A DNA stretch of 64,000 nucleotides. Source: Mycolicibacterium sp. CBMA 226. Lineage in GTDB: Bacteria; Actinomycetota; Actinomycetes; Mycobacteriales; Mycobacteriaceae. Numbering within the stretch: position 1 is the stretch's first letter; each line of letters starts with the position of its first letter. Under the pieces are notes generated by a model. That model saw only the letters and a list, made by a program, of their open reading frames with translations. It was not told the DNA's origin and made no database searches. Shown in pieces: positions 35,702 through 44,282 of this stretch. The translations under genes were made by a program, and so were the position numbers. The stretch lies in assembly GCF_009729075.1 (NCBI RefSeq), contig NZ_VTGY01000033.1:62001-126000 (forward strand), read 5' to 3'.

Positions 35702-36610
35702 CTATGCGACCGGTACGGCTTGCGGTTCGGCGGCCGACTTGTTGGCACCGCCGAGATAACGCTGAAGCAAGGCGCCGAAACCGAGCCCGATCACCGTCCA
35801 GATCAACGCCTGGTTGATCAGCGAGTACCACCGGAACTTCCACAACACGTCCGCGTCGAAGCCCGGGTAGACGAGCTGGCCCGGCGCGTAGACCTTGCCG
35901 TCGTAGTTCACCGGAACCGACAACGTGTTGGTGATCGGCTGCGGCGTCTCGGTCGCGGCACGCGCGAAGCCGACCTCATCGGCATGCTCGACATTGGCCG
36001 ACAGATCACCGAGCGACGGTAGTGCAACCAACGCGATGCCATAGACGACAAAGAAACCGACGACAGCGATAGCCACTGCGCGCGCCCAGCCGAGCTTCCC
36101 GGACAGCTTGCGCGCCGCGAACACCGCCAGGCCCAGCAGGGTCAGCGACCCCCACACCATTCCGAGGTAAAGGAAGCCGCGGGTCTCGATGGTGAAGTCG
36201 TGCCCGATGGCCGGCGGGTTGGCCGGGTACTTCCCGAATGGCAGCAGGTACACACCGAGGAAACCGAACCCCGCGATAGCCCAGGCGAGCACGGCGGGGC
36301 GCACCCGGAATCGGCCGTGCAACACGAGGTAAGCGACCGCCACGAGCGCACCCATCGCCACCGAGAAGGCGATGATGCCGGTGGCCGCGCCGATTCCAGA
36401 CTGGAGGGAACGGCTGAACAACTCCGGGCCGTCAGGCTCGATCGCCTTACCCGCTGCGGTGTTGATCGCCGCCAGCACTTCGCCGCGGCCGGATTCGTAG
36501 TCGATGGCCTTCTGAATGACGGGTTCAGCAAAAATTCGGGCAAAGACGTAGCCCAAGATGCCGGCAATGAGGCCGGCGAGGGCTCCGCGCCCGATGACGC
36601 GGATTTCCAC
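35702..36610 (-). CDS. cbtA: Cobalt transporter subunit CbtA
   Basis: 302 residues with about six to seven membrane segments. N-terminal GALAGLIAGILGYVFARIF and the long ELFSRSLQSGIGAATG loop match the CbtA family, predicted cobalt uptake proteins found with CbtB under cobalamin riboswitches. Substrate assignment rests on this genomic association. It follows cbtB after 14 bp. The ATG at 36610 is the start. Confidence 0.88.
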   Translation of the reverse strand: MEIRVIGRGALAGLIAGILGYVFARIFAEPVIQKAIDYESGRGEVLAAINTAAGKAIEPDGPELFSRSLQSGIGAATGIIAFSVAMGALVAVAYLVLHGRFRVRPAVLAWAIAGFGFLGVYLLPFGKYPANPPAIGHDFTIETRGFLYLGMVWGSLTLLGLAVFAARKLSGKLGWARAVAIAVVGFFVVYGIALVALPSLGDLSANVEHADEVGFARAATETPQPITNTLSVPVNYDGKVYAPGQLVYPGFDADVLWKFRWYSLINQALIWTVIGLGFGALLQRYLGGANKSAAEPQAVPVA

Positions 36611-36624
36611 AAATCTCCCCTAAA

Positions 36625-36840
36625 TCAGTGGCAAGGGAAGCCGAGGAAGTGGCGGGAGTCATGCACCCACTCGTGAACCATCATGGTCTTGCCGAACACC
36701 GAGCACATGCCCTCGTCGACGCCGACCAAGTAGTACGTCAGCATCGCGAGGAAGATCGTCACACCGAGCAGCACTGCCACCCGGGTGCCCGAAAGTGCCT
36801 CGGTCGATACGCGCGGCTTGGAAACCGAAATGCTTGTCAT
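36625..36840 (-). CDS. cbtB: Cobalt transporter subunit CbtB
   Basis: 71 residues. One membrane segment (about 20-40, VAVLLGVTIFLAMLTYYLVG) is followed by a His-rich C-terminal end, MMVHEWVHDSRHFLGFPCH, the CbtB metal-binding motif. It is thought to deliver Co2+ to CbtA. AGGAGG lies 8 nt before the ATG at 36840. A cobalamin riboswitch precedes it. Confidence 0.9.
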   Translation of the reverse strand: MTSISVSKPRVSTEALSGTRVAVLLGVTIFLAMLTYYLVGVDEGMCSVFGKTMMVHEWVHDSRHFLGFPCH

Positions 36841-36855
36841 CGTCAAACCTCCTAC

Positions 36856-36970
36856 GGGGTCACGCGCCCCTGATCAATGGTTCTTGCACGACGGCGAAAG
36901 ATCTGACTCACCCTAAGGCTCACAGTGGCGCAACCGCGCCGGATTCTCACCGGCTTCCATGCGCCGTCGT
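36856..36970 (-). promoter_or_regulatory. Cobalamin riboswitch upstream of cbtB
   Basis: On the minus strand GAAGCCGGTGAGAATCCGGC and GCGCCACTGTGAG, then AGTCAGA, form the cobalamin aptamer core, closed by a 9-bp P1 stem (ACGACGGCG at 36888-36896 with 36962-36970). A hairpin GGGG-N7-CCCC (36856-36870) lies immediately before the AGGAGG site and could control ribosome access. High cobalamin should repress cobalt uptake. Confidence 0.92.
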
Positions 36971-36993
36971 ACCGGGATCAAGATACACCCAAA

Positions 36994-37035
36994 CCGAAAA
37001 TGCCCTCCCCCGAACTCGGGGAAGGGCATTTTCGG
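36994..37035 (-). terminator. Strong terminator after clpC1
   Basis: A 13-bp or longer stem (CCGAAAATGCCCT paired with AGGGCATTTTCGG) lies 9 bp after the clpC1 stop. It also shields the cbtB riboswitch from clpC1 read-through. Confidence 0.8.
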
Positions 37036-37043
37036 CAATCCGT

Positions 37044-39566
37044 TTACTCGGAGGCAGTCGCCGCGGCCTCGGCCAGATCGGCCGATTCCTTGCGGCGGCC
37101 GACGAAGGTGAACTTCGCGTCCTCGGTGTTGGCGCTCTCGCCGTCCCAGTTCTCGACGTCGACCGTGACCAGCTGGCCGGGGCCGACCTCCTCGAAGAGA
37201 ATCTTCTCGGAGAGCTGGTCCTCGATCTCGCGCTGGATGGTCCGGCGCAGCGGACGGGCACCGAGCACCGGGTCGAACCCGCGACGAGCCAACAACGCCT
37301 TGGCCTTCGGCGTCAGCTCCATCTCCATGTCCTTGGCCTTCAGCTGCTTGCCGACCCGGCCGATCATCAGCTCGACCATCTGGACGATCTCTTCCTGCGT
37401 CAGCTGGTGGAACACGATGATGTCGTCGATACGGTTCAGGAACTCCGGGCGGAAGTGCTTCTTCAGCTCGTCGTGCACCTTGAGCTTCATGCGCTCGTAG
37501 TTGTTCTCGCCGCCACCCTGGGTGAAGCCGAGGCCGACCGCCTTGCTGATGTCGCTCGTACCGAGGTTCGAAGTGAAGATCAGCACGGTGTTCTTGAAGT
37601 CGACGGTGCGACCCTGACCGTCGGTCAGGCGGCCGTCTTCGAGGACCTGCAGGAGGCTGTTGTAGATCTCCTGGTGGGCCTTCTCGATCTCGTCGAACAG
37701 CACGACGCTGAACGGCTTGCGGCGCACCTTCTCGGTGAGCTGACCGCCCTCTTCGTAGCCGACGTAGCCCGGAGGGGCACCGAACAGCCGCGACGCGGTG
37801 AAGCGATCGTGGAACTCGCCCATGTCGATCTGGATGAGCGCGTCGTCATCGCCGAACAGGAACTCGGCCAGCGCCTTCGACAGCTCGGTCTTACCGACAC
37901 CGGACGGGCCGGCGAAGATGAACGAGCCCGACGGACGCTTCGGGTCCTTCAGGCCGGCGCGGGTACGCCGGATGGCCTTCGAGACCGCCTTGACGGCGTC
38001 GACCTGGCCGATGATCCGCTTGTGCAGCTCGTCTTCCATGCGCAGCAGGCGCGTGGTCTCGGCCTCGGTCAGCTTGAAGACCGGGATGCCGGTCCAGTTG
38101 CCCAGAACTTCGGCGATCTGCTCGTCGTCGACCTCGGCCACGACGTCGAGGTCACCGGAACGCCACTGCTTCTCGCGCTCGGCGCGCTGGGCGACCAGGG
38201 TCTTCTCCGAGTCGCGCAGCCGGGCTGCCTTCTCGAAGTCCTGCGCGTCGATGGCCGATTCCTTCTCCCGGCGCGCGTCGGCGATCTTCTCGTCGAACTC
38301 GCGCAGGTCTGGCGGAGCGGTCATCCGGCGGATGCGCATGCGGGCGCCGGCCTCATCGATCAGGTCGATGGCCTTGTCCGGCAGGAACCGGTCGTTGATG
38401 TACCGGTCGGCCAGCGTCGCGGCAGCCACCAGCGCACCGTCGGTGATGGAGACGCGGTGGTGCGCCTCGTAGCGGTCGCGCAGACCCTTGAGGATCTCGA
38501 TGGTGTGCTCGACGGTCGGCTCGCCCACCTGCACCGGCTGGAACCGGCGCTCGAGAGCGGCGTCCTTCTCGATGTACTTGCGGTACTCGTCGAGTGTGGT
38601 CGCACCGATGGTCTGCAGCTCGCCACGGGCCAGCTTGGGCTTCAGGATGCTGGCCGCGTCGATGGCGCCCTCGGCGGCACCCGCACCGACGAGAGTGTGG
38701 AGCTCGTCGATGAACAGGATGATGTCGCCGCGGGTGTTGATCTCCTTGAGCACCTTCTTCAGGCGCTCTTCGAAGTCACCGCGGTAGCGGCTGCCGGCGA
38801 CCAGCGAACCCAGGTCCAGCGTGTAGAGCTGCTTGTCCTTGAGAGTCTCGGGGACCTCACCGTGCACGATGGCCTGTGCCAGGCCCTCGACCACGGCGGT
38901 CTTACCGACACCGGGCTCACCGATCAGCACCGGGTTGTTCTTGGTGCGGCGGCTCAGCACCTGCATGACCCGCTCGATTTCCTTCTCGCGGCCGATGACC
39001 GGATCGAGCTTGCCCTCGGCGGCGGCGGCCGTGAGGTTGCGGCCGAACTGGTCGAGCACGAGCGACGTCGACGGGTTGCCCGTCTCGCCACCGCGGCCAC
39101 CGGTACCGGCTTCTGCGGTCTCCTTGCCCTGGTAGCCCGAGAGCAGCTGGATGACCTGCTGACGCACGCGGGTGAGCTCAGCGCCCAGCTTCACCAGCAC
39201 CTGAGCTGCGACGCCCTCGCCCTCACGGATCAGGCCGAGCAGGATGTGCTCGGTGCCGATGTAGTTGTGGCCGAGCTGCAGCGCCTCGCGCAGCGACAGC
39301 TCCAGCACCTTCTTTGCGCGCGGCGTGAACGGAATGTGGCCGGACGGCGCCTGCTGCCCCTGGCCGATGATCTCTTCGACCTGGCTGCGCACGCCCTCCA
39401 ACGAGATGCCCAGCGACTCCAGCGACTTGGCAGCTACGCCCTCGCCCTCATGAATGAGGCCAAGCAGGATGTGCTCGGTGCCGATGTAGTTGTGGTTGAG
39501 CATCCGGGCTTCTTCTTGAGCCAGGACGACGACCCGACGGGCCCGGTCGGTGAATCTCTCAAACAT
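37044..39566 (-). CDS. clpC1: ATP-dependent Clp protease ATP-binding subunit ClpC1
   Basis: 840 residues, near the 848 of M. tuberculosis ClpC1. Two N-terminal Clp repeats (ARRVVVLAQEEA and the later FTPRAKKVLELSL) precede AAA+ module 1 (Walker A GEPGVGKTA), a UVR-containing middle domain (IDAQDFEKAARLRD) and module 2 (Walker A GPSGVGKTE, with the P-loop GFTQGGGENN nearby). It unfolds proteins for ClpP1P2. A candidate ClgR site lies about 200 bp upstream. Confidence 0.97.
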   Translation of the reverse strand: MFERFTDRARRVVVLAQEEARMLNHNYIGTEHILLGLIHEGEGVAAKSLESLGISLEGVRSQVEEIIGQGQQAPSGHIPFTPRAKKVLELSLREALQLGHNYIGTEHILLGLIREGEGVAAQVLVKLGAELTRVRQQVIQLLSGYQGKETAEAGTGGRGGETGNPSTSLVLDQFGRNLTAAAAEGKLDPVIGREKEIERVMQVLSRRTKNNPVLIGEPGVGKTAVVEGLAQAIVHGEVPETLKDKQLYTLDLGSLVAGSRYRGDFEERLKKVLKEINTRGDIILFIDELHTLVGAGAAEGAIDAASILKPKLARGELQTIGATTLDEYRKYIEKDAALERRFQPVQVGEPTVEHTIEILKGLRDRYEAHHRVSITDGALVAAATLADRYINDRFLPDKAIDLIDEAGARMRIRRMTAPPDLREFDEKIADARREKESAIDAQDFEKAARLRDSEKTLVAQRAEREKQWRSGDLDVVAEVDDEQIAEVLGNWTGIPVFKLTEAETTRLLRMEDELHKRIIGQVDAVKAVSKAIRRTRAGLKDPKRPSGSFIFAGPSGVGKTELSKALAEFLFGDDDALIQIDMGEFHDRFTASRLFGAPPGYVGYEEGGQLTEKVRRKPFSVVLFDEIEKAHQEIYNSLLQVLEDGRLTDGQGRTVDFKNTVLIFTSNLGTSDISKAVGLGFTQGGGENNYERMKLKVHDELKKHFRPEFLNRIDDIIVFHQLTQEEIVQMVELMIGRVGKQLKAKDMEMELTPKAKALLARRGFDPVLGARPLRRTIQREIEDQLSEKILFEEVGPGQLVTVDVENWDGESANTEDAKFTFVGRRKESADLAEAAATASE

Positions 39567-39824
39567 CGGTGGTTACCTGCTCTCCCTCGTAGCCGCAGCT
39601 CTTGCCACGTCACTTCGCGTGTCGCGACGCTGTGCGCCTACCGTCCACTCTAATGGGCGGCGACCGCGCGTGCCCTGCGGTATCCCCTACTCGCAAGCCC
39701 ACTCAGCGCTGCGAAAAGGCCAACGCGCTGCGGCGACGAAACGTTTCCCGGATCAGTCTGACGGGGCTACGCCGAAAGCGAACAGAGAAACCTCGGGCAA
39801 CCCTGAATTGCGTTGCGGAAAGGT
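39567..39824. promoter_or_regulatory. clpC1 upstream region with ClgR-like site
   Basis: No gene is visible. At 39767-39784 the minus strand reads TGTTCGCTTTCGGCGTAG, which matches the corynebacterial ClgR motif WNNWCGCYNANRGCGWWS in 17 of 18 positions. Downstream GGGAAA and GCGTT about 19 nt apart resemble an ECF-type (SigE/SigH) promoter. Both calls are by eye. Confidence 0.45.
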
Positions 39825-40172
39825 CTAGGTCGCGGCGTGGAACGCGTCGATGATCTCCGCGGGAATACGACCCCGGCTGGAGACATTGTGGCCGTTGCGC
39901 CGAGCCCATTCCCGGATGGCGGCACTCTGCTCGCGGTCGATCGAGGCACGGCCGCGACCCGAAGAACCGGTGCTGGCCCGCCCGCGACGACGGCCACCGA
40001 CACGACGGCCGGCCTCGACCCATTTCTTCAAATCATTCCGAAGCTTGGTGGCGTTCTTGGTGGTGAGGTCGATCTCGTAGTTCACCCCGTCGAGAGCAAA
40101 TTCGACCGTCTCATCCGCCGCGCCTTCACCGTCGAAATCGTCGACGAGGGTGACGGTCACTTTCTTTGCCAT
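39825..40172 (-). CDS. lsr2: Nucleoid-associated protein Lsr2
   Basis: 115 residues. The N-terminal dimerisation domain (KKVTVTLVDDFDGEGAADET) and the C-terminal DNA-binding domain with the AT-hook-like SSRGRIPAEI are complete. Lsr2 is the H-NS-like silencer of AT-rich DNA. It lies between lysS and clpC1 as in other mycobacteria. Codon use and length are normal. Confidence 0.97.
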   Translation of the reverse strand: MAKKVTVTLVDDFDGEGAADETVEFALDGVNYEIDLTTKNATKLRNDLKKWVEAGRRVGGRRRGRASTGSSGRGRASIDREQSAAIREWARRNGHNVSSRGRIPAEIIDAFHAAT

Positions 40173-40285
40173 CGGCCCACACTAACCCTTCTGCCTCGAT
40201 AAGAACGCAGAATCGCCTCTGCCAGAACAATGCTGGCATAGGTCCGGAATTCCTTCAACAAGTCCAGGGTTAGCGCACTGTTCAG

Positions 40286-41788
40286 TCAGTCTGTCTGACG
40301 GCGCACAATCGGGAACAAAACCGTGTCCCTAATCGTCAACCCCGTCAACGCCATGAGCAAGCGGTCGAGTCCCATTCCTGTTCCGGTGGTCGGGGGCATC
40401 GCGTACTCCAATGCGATAAGGAAATCCTCATCAAGTCGCATTGCCTCGTCGTCACCGGCCGCAGCGGCACGCACCTGGGCCTCGAAACGCTCGCGCTGAA
40501 TCACCGGATCGATCAACTCCGAATATCCGGTCGCCAGCTCGAACTTCCGGACATACAGATCCCATTTTTCTGTCACGCCCGGAATACTGCGGTGCGCGCG
40601 TGTCAGCGGCGTGGTCTCGACCGGGAAATCCCGGACGAAGGTCGGCGCCCAAAGGTGATCACCGACGGTGTGTTCCCACAGTTCTTCGATCAATTTCCCG
40701 TGGCCGTACCCACGGTCCCGCGGAATCTCGGCGCCGAGCCGTTCGGCGACCTTCCACAGGTACTCGACCGAAGTCTCAGGGGTGATCTCCTCACCCAGCG
40801 CTTCGGACAACGAGGGATACATTTCGATGGTCGCCCATTCACCATCGAGGTCATAGGTGGAGCCGTCCGGCAGTGGCACCATTCGGGTGCCAATGGCCTC
40901 GTCCGCGACCTCCTGAATAAGCTCACGCGTCACTATCGCGGAATCGTCATATGTGCCGTAGGCCTGATAAGTCTCCAGCATCGCAAATTCCGGTGAATGC
41001 GTGGAATCTGCGCCCTCGTTGCGAAAGTTCCGATTGAGCTCAAAAACCTTCTCGAAACCACCGACGAGGCAGCGCTTCAAGAACAACTCCGGCGCGATGC
41101 GCAGGTACAGATCCGCGTCGAGCGCGTTGGAGTGTGTGATGAATGGGCGCGCCGCGGCGCCACCGGGCAGCGTCTGCAGCATCGGGGTCTCGACTTCCAG
41201 AAAGCCGCGACGCTCCAGTGCCGAACGCAATGCCCGCACGACGGCAATACGCTGCCGGGCGATATTGCGGGCTTCGGGGCGCACGATCAGGTCGACATAC
41301 CGCTGCCGAACCCGCGTCTCTTCATTCAATTCCTTGTGTGCGACGGGAAGCGGTCGCAAGGCCTTCGAGACAATTTGCCAGTTCTGGGCAAGCACAGATA
41401 ATTCGCCGCGCCGGGAACTGATGACCTCGCCCTCGACGAACACGATGTCGCCGAGGTCCACATCGGCCTTCCAGGCATCGAGCGACTCCTGGCCCACCTT
41501 GTCGAGGCTCAGCATGGCCTGCAGCTGCGTGCCGTCGCCCTCCTGCAGCGTCGCGAAGCACAGCTTCCCCGAGTTCCGGGCGAAGACGACGCGGCCGGCG
41601 ACGCCGACGATGTCGCCGGTGGCAGTATCCGCGGCGAGCTCCGGATACGCCGCCCTCAGCTCAGCCAGGGTATGAGTACGCGGCACTTCGACCGGGTACG
41701 GATCGCGGCCCTCGGCGAGCAGCCGCTCACGCTTGGCCTGGCGGATGCGGAACTGCTCGGGAATGTCGGGGCTGTCGGCTTCGCTCAC
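40286..41788 (-). CDS. lysS: Lysyl-tRNA synthetase
   Basis: 500 residues, class II synthetase. An N-terminal OB-fold (about 60-160, VAGRVVFARNSGKLCFATL) precedes the catalytic domain with motif 2 (FRNEGADSTHSPEF) and motif 3 (TGTGMGLDRLLMALTG). The start is a GTG at 41788 (SEADSPDIPEQFR follows). The longer frame upstream overlaps the divergent racemase-like gene and has no similarity. Divergent gene starts only 15-24 bp away. Confidence 0.95.
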   Translation of the reverse strand: MSEADSPDIPEQFRIRQAKRERLLAEGRDPYPVEVPRTHTLAELRAAYPELAADTATGDIVGVAGRVVFARNSGKLCFATLQEGDGTQLQAMLSLDKVGQESLDAWKADVDLGDIVFVEGEVISSRRGELSVLAQNWQIVSKALRPLPVAHKELNEETRVRQRYVDLIVRPEARNIARQRIAVVRALRSALERRGFLEVETPMLQTLPGGAAARPFITHSNALDADLYLRIAPELFLKRCLVGGFEKVFELNRNFRNEGADSTHSPEFAMLETYQAYGTYDDSAIVTRELIQEVADEAIGTRMVPLPDGSTYDLDGEWATIEMYPSLSEALGEEITPETSVEYLWKVAERLGAEIPRDRGYGHGKLIEELWEHTVGDHLWAPTFVRDFPVETTPLTRAHRSIPGVTEKWDLYVRKFELATGYSELIDPVIQRERFEAQVRAAAAGDDEAMRLDEDFLIALEYAMPPTTGTGMGLDRLLMALTGLTIRDTVLFPIVRRQTD

Positions 41789-41812
41789 GAAATGCCAGCT
41801 TAAATGAAGCCC

Positions 41813-43072
41813 ATGGCCACCAGTTTGGAGCAGTCCGCCGTCGACGCGCTCGACCACGAACCGATCGACTGGAGATACAAGGGTCTGCCGTCCTCCTGGT
41901 GGGGGCAGACGCCTGCGCAGGTGTGCCGTCGGCGGCCCAGTCTGTTCGCCGACGGCGCGGTGTCGCCGGTGTGCACGCTGCGCACCCGGCCGCTGGTTCA
42001 CAACATGGTCACCATGGCGCGCTGGTGCCGGCGCCGGGGCGTGCAGCTCGCGCCGCACGGCAAGACCCACATGTCCCCGCAGCTGCTGGCGCGCCAGCTC
42101 GGCGCCGGGGCGGTGGCCGTCACAGCTGCCACCATCAGCCAGGTCCGGGTGTTCCGGGCCTTCGGGGTCCGCCGGATCATCCTGGCCAACGAACTCGTCG
42201 ACGTCACCGGGCTGCGCTGGCTGGCCGCCGAGCTCGATGCCAATCCCGACTTCGAGCTGACCTGCTGGGTGGACTCCGTCCGCGGCGCTGCGCTGATGAC
42301 CTCCGCACTGACCGGGCGGCGCCGGCAGGTCGACGTCTGCGTCGAGATCGGCCAGCCGGGTGGCCGCACGGGCTGCCGCGACGCCGACACCGTGGATGCG
42401 GTGGCGCACGCGGTGGTGGCCTCCGACCGACTGCGGCTGGTCGGCGTCGCCGGGTACGAGGCGGCCACCGGCCAGGGGGTCGATACGCCGGCGATCGCGG
42501 CCGTGACCGAGTACCTGCAGACCATGCGCGAAGCCGCGATCCGGTTGCGCCCACTCTTCGAGACCGACGAGATTCTGGTGACCGCCGGCGGTAGCACCTA
42601 CTTCGACCTGGTCGCCGACATCCTCACCGGCTGGCCCGACGGCATGTCGGCGCACACCGTGGTGCGCAGCGGCTGCTACCTGACGCACGACGACGGCCTC
42701 TACGCCCGGACGTCGCCGCTGGGCCGCACCTCCGATGTTGACTCCGGCGGCCACTTCGTCCCCGCGCTGAGTGTGTGGGCACAGGTGCTCTCGCGGCCGG
42801 AGCCCGATCTCGCCATCGTGGGGATGGGCCGCCGGGACGTGTCGTTCGACCAGGACCTGCCCGTGCCGTACGGACGGCCCGGCAGCCGCGTCGAGAAGCT
42901 CAACGACCAGCACGCCTACCTGCGGCTGGCACCGGCCGACCAAAGCCTCGACGTCGGCGAGTGGCTCGAGTTCGGCATCTCACACCCCTGCACGGTGTTC
43001 GACAAGTGGCAGCTGATCCCGGTGCTCGACGCCGACCACCGGGTGGTGGAACTGGTCCGGACGTTCTTCTAG
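41813..43072 (+). CDS. PLP-dependent alanine racemase-fold protein (D-threonine aldolase/D-serine deaminase-like)
   Basis: 419 residues. The N-terminal alanine racemase-type barrel has the PLP lysine motif LAPHGKTHMSP (lysine near residue 84), and the C-terminal part has the metal-binding GHFVPALSVWAQVLSRPEPDLAIVGMGRRD region in outline with HPCTVFDKW. Family members split D-threonine or deaminate D-amino acids. M. tuberculosis has no gene on this strand between lysS and coaX, so it is an accessory insertion relative to that genome. Starts at 41813 or 41804. Confidence 0.8.
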   Translation: MATSLEQSAVDALDHEPIDWRYKGLPSSWWGQTPAQVCRRRPSLFADGAVSPVCTLRTRPLVHNMVTMARWCRRRGVQLAPHGKTHMSPQLLARQLGAGAVAVTAATISQVRVFRAFGVRRIILANELVDVTGLRWLAAELDANPDFELTCWVDSVRGAALMTSALTGRRRQVDVCVEIGQPGGRTGCRDADTVDAVAHAVVASDRLRLVGVAGYEAATGQGVDTPAIAAVTEYLQTMREAAIRLRPLFETDEILVTAGGSTYFDLVADILTGWPDGMSAHTVVRSGCYLTHDDGLYARTSPLGRTSDVDSGGHFVPALSVWAQVLSRPEPDLAIVGMGRRDVSFDQDLPVPYGRPGSRVEKLNDQHAYLRLAPADQSLDVGEWLEFGISHPCTVFDKWQLIPVLDADHRVVELVRTFF

Positions 43073-43869
43073 CCGCGCCGCGAATTGCGCTGGTTGCGCT
43101 CGAAGACCAGCCGCAGGCCGTCGAGCGTCAGGTTCTTCTCGTAGTGCTGCACGGTGCGCAGATCGGGCAGCACCAATTGCGCGGTGTGCCCGGTGGCTAC
43201 GACGGTGACGCCCCGGCCGTCGAAGCCCTCGACGTCCTCACGCACCCGATTCACCAGGCCGTCAACGAGGGCGGCGAACCCGAACACCGCACCGGCCTGC
43301 ATGCACTCGACGGTGTTCTTGCCGATCACCGAGCGGGGCCGGGTCAGCTCGACCCGCCGCAGCGCCGCCGAACGGGCCGCCGCGGCGTCCGAGGACACCT
43401 GGACACCCGGCGCGATGGCGCCGCCGAGGAACTCCCCCTTGGCCGAGACGACGTCGACGCAGATCGAGGAACCGAAGTCGACGACGATGGCTGCCGTGCC
43501 GTATTTGTGATACGCCGCAAGGCAATTGACGATGCGGTCGGCGCCGACCTCTTTGGGGTTGTCGACCAGCAGCGGGATGCCGGTGCGCACACCCGGTTCG
43601 ATCAGCACGTGCGGCACCTTCGGCCAGTACTGGTCCAGCATCACCCGGATTTCGTGCAGCACAGACGGCACCGTCGACAAACCCGTTGCGCCGAGCAGAT
43701 TTTCGGCGTCGTCACCGATCAGACCGTCGATGGTCAGCGCCAGCTCGTCGGCCGTCACCTCCGACTCTGTGCGAATCCGCCAGTTCTGCACCACTTTTGC
43801 CTGATCTCCGGAGCCGGAGATCAACCCGACGATGGTGTGGGTATTGCGGACATCGATTGCCAGCAGCAC
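43069..43869 (-). CDS. coaX: Type III pantothenate kinase
   Basis: 266 residues. It has the ASKHA-fold motifs DVRNTHTIVGL (phosphate 1), VDFGSSICVDVV and GGAIAPGVQVS. It phosphorylates pantothenate. It is the last gene of the Rv3603c-panC-panD-coaX operon, starting 5 bp after panD ends. The stop overlaps the convergent gene's stop by 4 bp (CTAG). Confidence 0.95.
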   Translation of the reverse strand: MLLAIDVRNTHTIVGLISGSGDQAKVVQNWRIRTESEVTADELALTIDGLIGDDAENLLGATGLSTVPSVLHEIRVMLDQYWPKVPHVLIEPGVRTGIPLLVDNPKEVGADRIVNCLAAYHKYGTAAIVVDFGSSICVDVVSAKGEFLGGAIAPGVQVSSDAAAARSAALRRVELTRPRSVIGKNTVECMQAGAVFGFAALVDGLVNRVREDVEGFDGRGVTVVATGHTAQLVLPDLRTVQHYEKNLTLDGLRLVFERNQRNSRRG

Positions 43870-43874
43870 CGGCG

Positions 43875-44282
43875 TTACCGCGGCGACAGCAGGCCGTCGA
43901 CACCGTCCGGGACGTGCGCGGCGTCGTGCGAGAAGTCGATCTGCCGGTTCTGCGCGTCGACGAAGATGACGTTCGGCTGGTACGTGCGTGCCTCGGCGTC
44001 GTCCATCGTGGCGTAGGCGATCAGGATCACCAGGTCACCGGGGTGGATGAGATGCGCTGCGGCACCGTTGATCCCGATGATGCCGGTCCCGCGCTGACCG
44101 GTGATGGCGTAGGTGACCAGCCGGTTGCCGTTGTCGATGTCGACGATGGTGACCTGCTCGCCCTCGAGGATGTCGGCGGCGTCCATCAGGTCAGCGTCGA
44201 TGGTCACCGAGCCGACGTAATGCAGGTCCGCCTGAGTCACCGTGGCCCGGTGAATCTTGGACTTCAGCATGGTGCGAAACAT
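43875..44282 (-). CDS. panD: Aspartate 1-decarboxylase
   Basis: 135 residues. The self-cleavage site GS at residues 24-25 (HYVGSVTID) forms the pyruvoyl cofactor. It makes beta-alanine from aspartate for pantothenate synthesis. GGAGGA lies 5 nt before the ATG at 44282, and the start overlaps the panC stop (TGATG). Confidence 0.96.
   Translation of the reverse strand: MFRTMLKSKIHRATVTQADLHYVGSVTIDADLMDAADILEGEQVTIVDIDNGNRLVTYAITGQRGTGIIGINGAAAHLIHPGDLVILIAYATMDDAEARTYQPNVIFVDAQNRQIDFSHDAAHVPDGVDGLLSPR

Noticed and set aside
36795..39653. Open frame of 952 codons on the plus strand across cbtB leader and clpC1
   Set aside because: It is antisense to clpC1, a fully recognisable gene. Long antisense frames are expected in high-GC DNA with G/C third positions, and the translation has no family features.
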